From positions 46,366 to 110,365 of the forward strand of contig JADGPK010000003.1 in NCBI GenBank assembly GCA_017882445.1: a stretch of 64,000 nt of DNA, given 5' to 3'. The stretch is from Solirubrobacteraceae bacterium. Its GTDB lineage: Bacteria; Actinomycetota; Thermoleophilia; Solirubrobacterales; Solirubrobacteraceae. Below the pieces are notes generated by a model. It saw only the letters and a program-made list of their open reading frames with translations, did no database searches and was not told where the DNA came from. Made by a program: the position numbers and the translations under genes. Of this stretch, positions 45,585 through 53,883 are shown piece after piece; position 1 is the stretch's first letter, and each line of letters begins with the position of its first letter.

Positions 45585-46367
45585 ATGACCACGCCCGCTT
45601 CCGGCGCCGCGTCGGCGCGGGAGATGTCCGGGGCTGCTGTGCTGGTCGTCGGAGCGACCGGTCGGACGGGCCGCCTGATCGTCGGGCGTTTGCGTGAACG
45701 CCACGTGTCGGTCCGGGCCCTTGTGCGAGACGGGGCCAAGGGCGAGGAGGTTCTTCCATCCGAGGTGCAGCGATTCGTGGCAGACGTTCGCCGCGTTGAG
45801 ACCCTGATGGCGCCGATGGCCGGCGTCGGCACCGTGGTAATCGCCACGTCGGGGAGCGCGGAGCGCCACAATGACGCCGAGACGGTCGACTACCACGGCA
45901 CGCGCAACCTCATCGAGCAGGCGGCCGCGGCGGACGTCGAGTTCGTCGTCTTCATTTCCACCATCTACGCCAGCCGACCCGAGCACTACCAGGACGTGGA
46001 GCCGACGAGCCTGGGATGGAAGGCAAGGGCCGAGGAGGTCATCCGCAGATCTGGGATCCCCTACTGCATCGTCCGCTCAGGCTGGCTCACGGACGGTGCT
46101 GGCGGTGAGCCGCTGAGCGTCTCACAGGGCGATACGGCCGAGGGCCGGATCTCACGGGCCGACCTCGCCGACGTTTGCACACGGGTGCTCCTCGTCCCCG
46201 ACGCCCGCGGAAAGACGTTCGAGGTGGTGGCGGCCGCGGCGGGCCAGGCGTCGAGTCTCGCGTCGGCCCTCGCCGCGTTGACACCCGACAGCACACGGCA
46301 ACGCACGCGCGCCCGGCGCGGGCGGTCGCGGGGCCGTCAGGCGCAGCGGTCCTCGCGGCACGCGTAG
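45585..46367 (+). CDS. NmrA/atypical-SDR NAD(P)-binding protein
   Basis: 260 residues. Rossmann loop VLVVGATGRTGRLIVGRLRE, then VVIATSGSAE, FVVFISTIYAS and GIPYCIVRSGWLTDG, a pattern of NAD(P)-binding atypical SDRs often lacking classical catalysis. The last 30 residues are an arginine-rich tail overlapping the convergent CDF-like gene by 31 bases. ATG at 45585 chosen. Confidence 0.88.
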   Translation: MTTPASGAASAREMSGAAVLVVGATGRTGRLIVGRLRERHVSVRALVRDGAKGEEVLPSEVQRFVADVRRVETLMAPMAGVGTVVIATSGSAERHNDAETVDYHGTRNLIEQAAAADVEFVVFISTIYASRPEHYQDVEPTSLGWKARAEEVIRRSGIPYCIVRSGWLTDGAGGEPLSVSQGDTAEGRISRADLADVCTRVLLVPDARGKTFEVVAAAAGQASSLASALAALTPDSTRQRTRARRGRSRGRQAQRSSRHA

Positions 46368-46927
46368 AGCGGCTCGCGGAGCGGCGAGGCGGCGCAACAG
46401 TCCTCGCCGCGCCAGGTCTTTCGACCCTCGCTGAGCGCGAGCGCGCCGATGCCGAGCGCGACGCCGGGATCGGCCCACCACAGGCCGAAGGCGGCGTTGA
46501 GCGCCAGGCCGGTGAGGACACCCGCGGCGAGGTAGGCGCAGAGCATGTTCTGCGTGCCCTCGCCGGCGGTCGCGCCTGAGCCGAGGCGCCGGCCGATCGC
46601 CTGCTTGGCCTTGCCGAGCAGCGGCATGACGATGATGCTGGAGATCGACAGGCCGATCCCGAGCCAGCTGGTGCCTGGACGCTCGCCGTTGATGAGTGTG
46701 CGGACGGCGTCCTGGGTGATGTAGGGGGCGAGCAGGAAGAACGTGATCGCGACGAGTCGCCGGGCGCGTAGCTCTGAGTGCTCGGAAAGTCGGCGCGTGC
46801 CGGTGAAGCGCCAGATGACGATGATCGACGCGAGGCCCTCGATCACGGAGTCGAGCCCGAAGCCGAGCAGCGCGACGGAGCCGGCGAGCATCGCGGCGGT
46901 GATCGCGATTGCGCCCTCGGCGGTCAT
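46337..46927 (-). CDS. CDF-like cation efflux membrane protein, start codon unclear
   Basis: 196 residues from ATG 46927, with five to six helices. GSVALLGFGLDSVIEGLASIIVIWRFTG carries the metal-site pattern of TMEM163/CDF-type transporters; LCAYLAAGVLTGLALNAAFGLWWADPGVALGIGALALSEG is a second conserved block. The C-terminus is cysteine-rich (GEDCCA; ACREDRCA). Similarity in type extends upstream for at least 15 codons (DRLIRRAKALSWLSLAY, to about 46978), but that stretch has no ATG, GTG or TTG, so translation may begin at a rare codon. Divergent from the MntR-like gene, so possibly metal-regulated. Confidence 0.8.
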   Translation of the reverse strand: MTAEGAIAITAAMLAGSVALLGFGLDSVIEGLASIIVIWRFTGTRRLSEHSELRARRLVAITFFLLAPYITQDAVRTLINGERPGTSWLGIGLSISSIIVMPLLGKAKQAIGRRLGSGATAGEGTQNMLCAYLAAGVLTGLALNAAFGLWWADPGVALGIGALALSEGRKTWRGEDCCAASPLREPLYACREDRCA

Positions 46928-47005
46928 GTAGGCGAGGCTGAGCCACGACAGCGCCTTCGCGCGGCGAATCAGGCGGTCGTGCTCGGCCGACCCGGCTACG
47001 GCCCC

Positions 47006-47035
47006 TTGACAAGAATCTTTAGTTATGCCTAAATC
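47006..47035 (+). promoter_or_regulatory. promoter and DtxR/MntR-type box between CDF-like and MntR genes
   Basis: A perfect TTGACA (47006-47011) and TAAATC (47030-47035), 18 bases apart, predict a start near 47041. Overlapping the -10 is TTTAGTTATGCCTAAA (47018-47033), an inverted repeat with TTTAG/CTAAA arms that fits the DtxR/MntR operator type. The regulator encoded next door is the obvious binder. Expected effect: metal-dependent repression of mntR-mntH and perhaps of the divergent transporter. Confidence 0.7.
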
Positions 47036-47046
47036 CTTCTATCGCT

Positions 47047-47724
47047 CTGCCTGATTCCATATCTGCGTCCGTTCAAGACTACGCCAAGGCGGTCTATGCG
47101 CTGGAGGCCCGCCATGGCGCTGCTGTGTCGACCACCGATCTGGCCGAGCGGCTGGGCGTGGCCGCGGGCTCGGTTTCGGCGATGATGCGCAAGCTGTCCG
47201 AGGTGGGGCTGGTCGAACACGAGCCCTACCACGGCGTGAAGCTCACGGATGAGGGTCGACGGGTCGCGCTCGAGGTGTTGCGCCACCACCGGCTGTTGGA
47301 GCTGTTCCTGGCCGAGGAGCTCGGGATGCCCTGGGATCGCGTGCACGCCGAGGCCGAGGTCCTCGAGCACGTGCTCTCCGAGGACCTCGAGCAGCTGATC
47401 GCAGCGCGCCTGGGCGACCCCACCGTCGACCCCCACGGCGACCCGATCCCCACCGTCGAGTTCGGGATCGACGAGCGTTCCACGCACAGCCTCGACGAGC
47501 TGGCGCCGGGCATCGCCGGGCGCTTCGTGCGCGTGTCTGACTCTGACCCTGAGATGCTGCGCTACCTGGCCGAGCGCGGCATCGCCCTCGGCGATCGCCT
47601 CGAGATCGTCGATCGCCAGCCGTTCGGTGGGCCGGTGTTCGTGCGCTTCGGCAAGCGCGAGCATCCACTCGGAGGCGCGCTGGCGCGCGCGATGCGCATC
47701 GAAACCGAGGAGGGTTCGGGATAG
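47047..47724 (+). CDS. mntR: DtxR/MntR-family metal-dependent regulator
   Basis: About 225 residues. The helix-turn-helix VSTTDLAERLGVAAGSVSAMMRKLSEVGLVEHEPYHGVKLT is followed by the metal-binding/dimer domain (RHHRLLELFLAEELGMPWDRVHAEAEVLEHVLSEDLEQLI) and an FeoA/SH3-like C-terminus (ALGDRLEIVDRQPFGGPVFVRF). The first helix (SISASVQDYAKAVYALEARHG) lies before the first ordinary start codon (GTG 47125), so I begin at CTG 47047; ATC 47041 at the predicted transcript start is the other option. mntH follows 26 bases later. Confidence 0.88.
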   Translation: MPDSISASVQDYAKAVYALEARHGAAVSTTDLAERLGVAAGSVSAMMRKLSEVGLVEHEPYHGVKLTDEGRRVALEVLRHHRLLELFLAEELGMPWDRVHAEAEVLEHVLSEDLEQLIAARLGDPTVDPHGDPIPTVEFGIDERSTHSLDELAPGIAGRFVRVSDSDPEMLRYLAERGIALGDRLEIVDRQPFGGPVFVRFGKREHPLGGALARAMRIETEEGSG

Positions 47725-47750
47725 CACCGCTGCGCCCCGATCCGACCCCC

Positions 47751-49061
47751 GTGCTCGAGGGCGCCATCGAGGGCGCCTCGGTGGCTCTGCCGGGGGAGCT
47801 GGGCGGAGCGCTTGTGGGGCCGAGCGCGCTCGAGCAGCTTCTCGCCAAAGGCCGCCTGCGCGCGACGCTGGCGATGCTCGGCCCGGCGTTTGTCGCTTCG
47901 ATCGCCTACGTCGATCCGGGCAACTTCGCCACCAACGTGCAGGGCGGGGCGAAGTTCGGCTACCTGCTGCTCTGGGTCGTGCTGGCGGCGAACTTGATGG
48001 CGATGCTGATCCAGTACCTCTCGGCCAAGCTCGGGATCGTCACGGACCACAACCTGCCCGAGGTGGTGCGCCAACGCTTTCCACGCGCGGTCACGTGGGG
48101 GATGTGGGCGCAGGCCGAGGTGATGGCGATGTCGACCGACATCGCCGAGTTCCTAGGCGCGGCGCTCGGGCTGAACCTGCTGTTCGGCGTGCCGCTGCTG
48201 CCCGCCGGGCTGATGACCGGCGTGATCGCCTTCGCGATCCTCGAGCTGCAGACGCACGGCTTCAGGCGCTTCGAGCTGGCGATCACCGCGCTGCTGGGGA
48301 TCATCTTCGCGGGCTTTCTGTATGAGACGCTGCGCATCGGTCCCTCCGTCCACGGCTCGCTGCACGGGCTGCTGCCCGGCCTCAGCGGCACCAGCTCGCT
48401 GTACCTCGCCGTCGGCATCATCGGCGCCACGGTGATGCCGCACGCGATCTACCTGCACTCCGCGCTCACCAGCGGCCGCACACCGGTCCGCGACGGCCGC
48501 GAGCGCAGCCGCGTGCTGCGCTTCGAGCGCCTGGACGTGATCATCGCGCTCGGCCTCGCCGGCCTGGTCAACCTCGCGATGCTCGCCGTCGCCGCGAAGC
48601 TCTTCCACACCCCCGCGCTCTCGGGTCTGAGCACGATCCAGGAAGCCCACGCCCAGTTCGGCCACCTCGTCGGCGGCACCGCCGCGCTCGCGTTCGCCGT
48701 CGCGCTGCTCGCCTCCGGCGCCTCCTCCTCCAGTGTCGGCACCTACGCCGGCCAGGTCGTCATGTCAGGCTTCATCAACATCCGCTTCTCGCTGCTGCTG
48801 CGCCGCGCGGTCACCATGATCCCCGCGATCGTGGTCCTCGCCGTCGGTGTCAGTCCCACCAGCGCGCTCGTGCTGAGCCAGGTGGTGCTGTCCTTCGGCA
48901 TCCCGTTCGCCCTGGTGCCGCTCGTCATGCTCACGAGCCGCCGAGACGTCATGGGCGCACATGTCAACGGCCGCCTCACCACCGCCGCCGCCTGGGCCTG
49001 CGCGATCGTGATTATCTCACTCAACGTCTTCTTGATCTACCAGCAGTTCTTCATGGGCTGA
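47751..49061 (+). CDS. mntH: NRAMP-family Mn2+/Fe2+ transporter
   Basis: 436 residues, about 11 helices. The DPGN metal motif is in FVASIAYVDPGNFATN, the helix-6 motif in GATVMPHAIYLHSAL, and the family block ALLASGASSSSVGTYAGQVVMSGF is present. Imports Mn2+ or Fe2+ with protons. Its position behind mntR and the MntR-type box favours manganese. Confidence 0.95.
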   Translation: MLEGAIEGASVALPGELGGALVGPSALEQLLAKGRLRATLAMLGPAFVASIAYVDPGNFATNVQGGAKFGYLLLWVVLAANLMAMLIQYLSAKLGIVTDHNLPEVVRQRFPRAVTWGMWAQAEVMAMSTDIAEFLGAALGLNLLFGVPLLPAGLMTGVIAFAILELQTHGFRRFELAITALLGIIFAGFLYETLRIGPSVHGSLHGLLPGLSGTSSLYLAVGIIGATVMPHAIYLHSALTSGRTPVRDGRERSRVLRFERLDVIIALGLAGLVNLAMLAVAAKLFHTPALSGLSTIQEAHAQFGHLVGGTAALAFAVALLASGASSSSVGTYAGQVVMSGFINIRFSLLLRRAVTMIPAIVVLAVGVSPTSALVLSQVVLSFGIPFALVPLVMLTSRRDVMGAHVNGRLTTAAAWACAIVIISLNVFLIYQQFFMG

Positions 49062-49154
49062 AGGACGTCCTGGCTCTAGCCCACGTCGCGGCGAGCGGTT
49101 GTGATCGAGCCATCGGCATGCCGGCCCCGACCAGGACGGCGCGAGCCACACGAG

Positions 49155-49622
49155 CTATGTGAAGATGATCTCCCCGCCGGCCGCCTGACCGTAGAACTCC
49201 CCGACGGTGATGATGTCGCGCACCTGGGGGATGAAGTCCTCGCCGCTCAGCTTGAACAGGTCGACCGACGCCTTGCACGCATAGAGCCCCGCGCCAGAGT
49301 CGGCGATCATCTCGACGAACTCCGGGATCGGTGGGATGTCGAGCTTCTCCATCTCCCTGGCGAGTTGGCGGGTGACGAGGGCGGATACGCCGGGGATCGC
49401 GCCGGCCCAGGTGGCCAGGTGCAGACCCGGATTGCCGACGGTGGCCACCCTGACGTGCTCGTGCTTGGCCCTGTTGATCGCGTCGAGCCCGAAGAAGGTG
49501 AAGAAGACGTTGGCCTCGATGCCCTCCATGCGGGCTCCGTTGGCCATGATCAGACCGGGGTAGATGCCCTCGAGGGAGCCCTTGGAGATGATGATTGAGA
49601 CCTTCTCGATCGTGGCGCTCAT
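49155..49622 (-). CDS. DsrE/DsrF-family sulfur-carrier-like protein
   Basis: 155 residues. KVSIIISKGSLEGIYPGLIMANGARMEGIEANVFFTFFGLDAINR and GLYACKASVDLFKLSGEDFIPQV match DsrE-like peroxiredoxin-family (DsrE2) proteins that carry persulfide sulfur; the Cys in YACKAS is the likely carrier residue. Last gene of a three-gene sulfur operon with TusE/DsrC and SQR-like genes. Confidence 0.88.
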   Translation of the reverse strand: MSATIEKVSIIISKGSLEGIYPGLIMANGARMEGIEANVFFTFFGLDAINRAKHEHVRVATVGNPGLHLATWAGAIPGVSALVTRQLAREMEKLDIPPIPEFVEMIADSGAGLYACKASVDLFKLSGEDFIPQVRDIITVGEFYGQAAGGEIIFT

Positions 49623-49644
49623 GTTTGCCTCGCTCCTGGGTTGC

Positions 49645-49962
49645 CTAGATGCAGCCGCGTGGCTTGGGTATGCCGCCGATCTTCGCGGCGAGCTTCGAGG
49701 GGCCCTTCGGGAACAGCTCGTAGAGCTCCTTGATCGGTACCCCAGAGGTCTTGCCCAAACTGCGAACAGATGGGGCCGAACCGGTCTGCAGGTAGGTGTT
49801 GCGCATGAAGCTGATCACCTGCCAGTGGCGGTCGGTGAGCGCTTCGATTCCGTTGGCGCGTGCGATCTCCTCGGCCATCCGCTCGTTCCACTGCTCGGGC
49901 TGGACAAGGAAGCCCTCGGCGTCCACTTCGACCGTCGCGCCGGCGAGCGTCACGGTGTTCAT
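49645..49962 (-). CDS. tusE: TusE/DsrC-family sulfur relay protein
   Basis: 105 residues. VEVDAEGFLVQPEQWNERMAEEIARANGI and the tail AAKIGGIPKPRGCI are diagnostic; the penultimate cysteine is present. The second cysteine, about 11 residues earlier in true dissimilatory DsrC (ACKIAG in those), is alanine here, so it is of the TusE-like one-cysteine form. ATGA overlap with the SQR-like gene. It probably accepts sulfane sulfur from that enzyme and passes it to or from the DsrE protein. Confidence 0.92.
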   Translation of the reverse strand: MNTVTLAGATVEVDAEGFLVQPEQWNERMAEEIARANGIEALTDRHWQVISFMRNTYLQTGSAPSVRSLGKTSGVPIKELYELFPKGPSKLAAKIGGIPKPRGCI

Positions 49963-51233
49963 CGCAGGGCTCCCGACCGCTCTTCTGTCGGCGGCGCGGC
50001 TACCGGGTGAAACTCCGAGCTCACGCCGGGGATGTTATGTCCCGGCAGCAGCACATGCCAGTAGAGCGGTTGAAAGGCGAGCTTGGCCATGTGGTTCAGC
50101 CGCGACTCGGCGAGCAGGGCAAGCGGGCCGAGGTGTGACTCGGGAAAGCGGCCGGGCAGCGGCTCGGCCTCGTAGTCGAAGTCGATCAGGAGCGCCTTGT
50201 GGAAGCCGGTCTCGATGAAGCAGTTCGCGTGACCGTCGTAGCAGCCGGTCAGTTCGTCGCCTTCGAGGAACCGCTGGATGTTCTCCACCACCGTCTCGCC
50301 CTCGAAGTGAGTGACCGAGCCCGCCTTCGAGGTCGGAACGTCGGCCGCGTCACCGATCACGAAGATGTTTGCAGCGGCCTTCGACTGGAGCGTGTGCCTG
50401 TCGGTCGCTACGAACCCGAGACCGTCGCCCAAGCCAGTCGAGCGTCCGATGTACTCAGGACCGCCGTGGACGGGGATAGTGACCAGGAGGTCGTAGGAGA
50501 TCTCTCGCTCATCCCAGCTGTGCAGCGTGCCAGCGGCCGCGTCGACGCGACCGGTCGCGAACTCCGCCTCCACGCGGATGCCCTTCTCGCCCAGCAGAGC
50601 GCCAAGGCGTGCGGAGGCCACAGGCTTGGTGAACGCCCCGTCCAAAGGCGTGACGAACGTCAGTTCGACCTGATCGCGCAGACCGCGAAGTCGCAGCTGC
50701 CAGTCGGCGAGAAAGCAGAACTCCAGCGGCGCCACCGGGCACTTGATGGGCATGTCGATCACGTTGACCACGAGCCTGCCCCCTTCGAATCCATCGAGGG
50801 AGCGCCGCAGGGCGCTCGCGCCCTCGAGGGAATAGAAGGTGTGGATCGACCGTCCCCACTCGGGCCCGCTCAGCCCCTCGGTCTCCCCCGGCTGAAGCGA
50901 CGCGCCGGTGGCGATCACGAGCACGTCGTAGTGGACGTCTGAACCATCCATGAGATGGACCGTGTTCTCGGCGATATCCACGCTCTCGACCTCGGCGACC
51001 CGAAAATCGATGCCGTCACGAAACTGCGCGTGGCGCGGCCGGACGATCTCGCCCGGCTCCGCCAGCCCAAACGGGACGAACAGGAGACCGGGCTGATACA
51101 CGTGGGCATCGTCGCGGTCGACGACCGTGATGCTGGCGGCGTCACCGTAAAGCCGCTGCAGCCGGTTCGCGACCAACGTGCCGCCGGTCCCGCCGCCGAG
51201 AACAAGGATCCTGTGGGCCATCGCAGCACTCAT
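49959..51233 (-). CDS. sqr: sulfide:quinone oxidoreductase-like FAD protein
   Basis: 424 residues. FAD loop RILVLGGGTGGTLVANRL, a second strand ITVVDRDDAHVYQPGLLFVPFGL, and IFVIGDAADVPTSKAGSVTHFEGETVVENIQ near the C-terminus. Cysteines in PIKCPVAPLEFCF and GCYDGHANCF stand where SQR/flavocytochrome c sulfide dehydrogenases have their redox cysteines. It probably oxidises sulfide to persulfide at the membrane. The start is ATG 51233 or ATG 51221; the upstream frame lacks similarity. First gene of the sulfur operon. Confidence 0.88.
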   Translation of the reverse strand: MSAAMAHRILVLGGGTGGTLVANRLQRLYGDAASITVVDRDDAHVYQPGLLFVPFGLAEPGEIVRPRHAQFRDGIDFRVAEVESVDIAENTVHLMDGSDVHYDVLVIATGASLQPGETEGLSGPEWGRSIHTFYSLEGASALRRSLDGFEGGRLVVNVIDMPIKCPVAPLEFCFLADWQLRLRGLRDQVELTFVTPLDGAFTKPVASARLGALLGEKGIRVEAEFATGRVDAAAGTLHSWDEREISYDLLVTIPVHGGPEYIGRSTGLGDGLGFVATDRHTLQSKAAANIFVIGDAADVPTSKAGSVTHFEGETVVENIQRFLEGDELTGCYDGHANCFIETGFHKALLIDFDYEAEPLPGRFPESHLGPLALLAESRLNHMAKLAFQPLYWHVLLPGHNIPGVSSEFHPVAAPPTEERSGALR

Positions 51234-51443
51234 CCTCGTCGGTGACCATCGGTGCTCCATGCGGAACATCCCGTGCAGTTGCTGCGGAGTACTGCGTAGG
51301 CGAGCGCAAGCCAGACGGCCTCGCGACCGCGGACGCGACCGCGCTCCGGAGCGATTGGCGCAATCGACCGCCCGACGGTTCAGGAATGGAGCCGAGCTGC
51401 CGAGGTGCGTTGGGAACGTCCACACGAAAGGAGCGGAGCGCCG

Positions 51444-52385
51444 ATGGCTACATACACCCCCGAGAAGTGTCGCCTGGTCACCCGCAGCGACTTCGATGGG
51501 TTGGTGTGTGCTGCCCTGCTGAAAGAGCTCGGGATCCTCGATGAGATCAAGTTCGTCCACCCCAAGGACATGCAGGACGGGCTCGTCGAGATCACCGATC
51601 GCGACATCACGACCAACCTTCCGTACGTCCCCGGCGCACGCCTGGCCTTCGACCACCACGAGAGCGAGGCCCTGCGTGTAGAGGAGACCCACGAGAACCA
51701 CATCATCGCTCCCGGCGCCCTGTCAGCCGCCCGCGTCGTCTACGACTACTTCGGTGGCGCGGAGCACTTCACGCAGGTCACCGAGCCGCTCATGGAGGCT
51801 GTGGACAAGGCCGACAGCGCGCTGTTCTCGCTCGATGAGATCAGGACCCCGACCGGCTGGATCCTGCTCAGCTTCCTGATGGACCCTCGGACCGGCCTCG
51901 GGCGATTCCGTGACTTTCGCATCTCGAACTACGAGCTCATGATGCAACTGATCGACGCCTGTCTGGAGAGCAGCGTCGAGGAGGTGCTCGAGATGCCCGA
52001 CGTGGTCGAGCGCGTGACCCTCTATCAGGAGCACGCCGTCGCCGCGCAGGAGCAGCTTCTGGCAAGGTCAACCGTCCACGGCAATGTCGTCGTCATCGAT
52101 CTGCGCGAGGACGAGGTGATCCACCCGACCAACCGCTTCATGATCTATGCGCTGCATCCCGAGTGCAACATCTCCATGCACGTGTTGTGGGGCCTGAAAC
52201 AACAGAACACGGTCTTCGCGTTGGGCAAGTCGATCGTGAATCGTTCGAGTGAAACGGACATCGGCGCGCTCATGCTCTCTTACGGCGGCGGCGGGCACGA
52301 GGCGGCCGGCACCTGCCAGGTGGCCAACGCCGAGGCCGGCTCCGTGCTCGCCGATCTCCTCGGGCGCCTCAACGCTGACGGCTGA
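51444..52385 (+). CDS. DHH-family phosphoesterase
   Basis: 313 residues. RSDFDGLVCAALL, AFDHHESEA and the C-terminal DHHA1 motif SYGGGGHEAAGTCQV are the metal-binding signatures of DHH phosphoesterases (exopolyphosphatase, NrnA and relatives). Substrate not evident. The ribosome site AAAGGAGC is 11 bases before ATG. It lies divergent from the SQR operon, with about 210 bases between, and is followed by a hairpin terminator. Confidence 0.92.
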   Translation: MATYTPEKCRLVTRSDFDGLVCAALLKELGILDEIKFVHPKDMQDGLVEITDRDITTNLPYVPGARLAFDHHESEALRVEETHENHIIAPGALSAARVVYDYFGGAEHFTQVTEPLMEAVDKADSALFSLDEIRTPTGWILLSFLMDPRTGLGRFRDFRISNYELMMQLIDACLESSVEEVLEMPDVVERVTLYQEHAVAAQEQLLARSTVHGNVVVIDLREDEVIHPTNRFMIYALHPECNISMHVLWGLKQQNTVFALGKSIVNRSSETDIGALMLSYGGGGHEAAGTCQVANAEAGSVLADLLGRLNADG

Positions 52386-52419
52386 CCGAAGCGCGGGGCA
52401 ACCTGAGATCTGAAAGGAA

Positions 52420-52440
52420 CCCCGCTCTCGCGGGGCTTCT
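52420..52440 (+). terminator. hairpin after the DHH phosphoesterase gene
   Basis: CCCCGC, loop TCTC, GCGGGG at 52420-52435, followed by CTTCT. A 6-bp GC stem 35 bases after the stop. The T-run is poor, so its strength is uncertain. Confidence 0.55.
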
Positions 52441-52502
52441 CGCGGCGTGCGAATCACTCGGCGTGGACGATCGCCCGTCGCATGGATTCAGGCTCACGAA
52501 CG

Positions 52503-52524
52503 AAAAAACCCCGCCTGAGCGGGG
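52503..52524 (-). terminator. terminator for the minus-strand tRNA-Met
   Basis: On the minus strand GCGGGG-type stem CCCCGC/GCGGGG with loop TCAG is followed by six T residues (plus-strand A-run 52503-52508). It lies 11 bases beyond the tRNA 3' end and shows this tRNA end was once transcribed. Confidence 0.75.
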
Positions 52525-52534
52525 CTTCCTCGCA

Positions 52535-52794
<260 letters not shown>

Positions 52795-53475
52795 CTATTC
52801 CCGACGGCTGCGCCGACGACGGTACAAGTCCACCCCCAGCAGGGAGCAAGCCACGATGAATGTAGAAAGGAGGGCGACAGCGACGGCGGACGCGAGAACG
52901 ACGCCGACGTCCATCGCTCGGTAGCCACCGTGCGCCACGACCGCGATACCGATCGCGGTGATCACGAGTGCGATAACTCGAAGACGGCCCACCACACTCG
53001 CGACTACGATGACGCCGGCTACGGCCGTGACAGCGGCCCCTCCGCCAAGGACCGCAGCAGCGGCGGCGGCAACTAGACAGCCAATGACGATCACGGCAAG
53101 GACATCCCGGCTCATGTCATTCGCTCGGCGCCATGCCTCCCACGCCCGCCGCACTACGTGCAGACCCCTCCCCAACAGAGCGCGAGACGGCCCAACACGC
53201 GACGCAGGCGCATACGTGAACTCGCGGGCACTCCGTCGTAACCCGCGCGCGAACAAGGCTGCGGCGATGGGCATTGAGATCGTCGCAGCGAGCTCGCCGC
53301 GCCACTCCTCGGCCCATTCTTCCTGAAGCTCAGCTGGAAGCGAAGCAATCGTCGCCTCGACGCTTGCCGTGATGCGACGCGCAATCCGGCCGCGCACCTC
53401 GTCAATGATCACGGAGCGCAAGACCATGATCGCCACCGCTGCTGCGAGGCCGAGGAAGATCACAAGGATGCTCAT
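52795..53475 (-). CDS. membrane protein paired with PadR regulator
   Basis: 226 residues. One N-terminal helix (VIFLGLAAAVAIMVL), then a soluble segment with SLPAELQEEWAEEWRGELA, a sequence typical of actinobacterial membrane proteins coupled to PadR genes, then about four C-terminal helices. Function unknown. ATGA overlap with the padR stop shows coupled expression. Confidence 0.75.
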   Translation of the reverse strand: MSILVIFLGLAAAVAIMVLRSVIIDEVRGRIARRITASVEATIASLPAELQEEWAEEWRGELAATISMPIAAALFARGLRRSAREFTYAPASRVGPSRALLGRGLHVVRRAWEAWRRANDMSRDVLAVIVIGCLVAAAAAAVLGGGAAVTAVAGVIVVASVVGRLRVIALVITAIGIAVVAHGGYRAMDVGVVLASAVAVALLSTFIVACSLLGVDLYRRRRSRRE

Positions 53476-53813
53476 GTTGGTCGTGCATGCGGCACGGGCG
53501 CTTTGCTCGGACTTGGGCCGAGATGAGGCAGGCTTGAGAGATGGTCATTGAGCGCTTGCCGGGCAGCCTGCGCTCCAATGGCCGTGAGCCGGTACAGCCT
53601 CCTACGCGGGCGACCCTCGAGAGTCGGGTCGATTTCCTCCCAGCGACGCTCGAGCCATCCTGCCTTCAGCGTGCGGTCGAGGATCGGGTAGATCGTCCCC
53701 GGCTTCAGGCCCGACCGCTTGGAGAGATCAAGGCCGAACCAGTCAGCATCGGGATCACTCAGCATCGTGCTGAGGACAGCGAGAGTCTGAGTAGTCATCT
53801 GCGGAGTGGGCAT
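53472..53813 (-). CDS. PadR-family transcriptional regulator
   Basis: 113 residues, winged helix: TLAVLSTMLSDPDADWFGLDLSKRSGLKPGTIYPILDRTLKAGWLERRWEE, then RPRRRLYRLTAIGAQAARQAL. PadR proteins repress the gene next to them, here the membrane protein. ATG 53813 lies 7 bases from a perfect palindrome at 53821, the likely operator; the longer frame upstream is not conserved. Confidence 0.9.
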   Translation of the reverse strand: MPTPQMTTQTLAVLSTMLSDPDADWFGLDLSKRSGLKPGTIYPILDRTLKAGWLERRWEEIDPTLEGRPRRRLYRLTAIGAQAARQALNDHLSSLPHLGPSPSKAPVPHARPT

Positions 53814-53820
53814 AGTAATC

Positions 53821-53834
53821 AGTCTATATAGACT
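53821..53834. promoter_or_regulatory. palindromic operator candidate of padR
   Basis: AGTCTATATAGACT is a perfect 14-base palindrome immediately upstream of padR. CTATATAGG occurs again at 53846-53854. TATATAG also offers a -10 element, so repressor and polymerase would compete. Confidence 0.6.
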
Positions 53835-53883
53835 ACCATGTCCTTCTATATAGGGTCCGCGCCGCTCAAGACCAATTCTCCGC

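Noticed and set aside
46152..47012. Long minus-strand frame over the CDF-like gene
   Set aside because: Low-complexity Arg/His composition; the alternative frame has real membrane helices.
49067..49140. CGTCCTGG/CCAGGACG inverted repeat between mntH and the sulfur operon
   Set aside because: Arms about 55 bases apart, no T-run; not convincing as a terminator.
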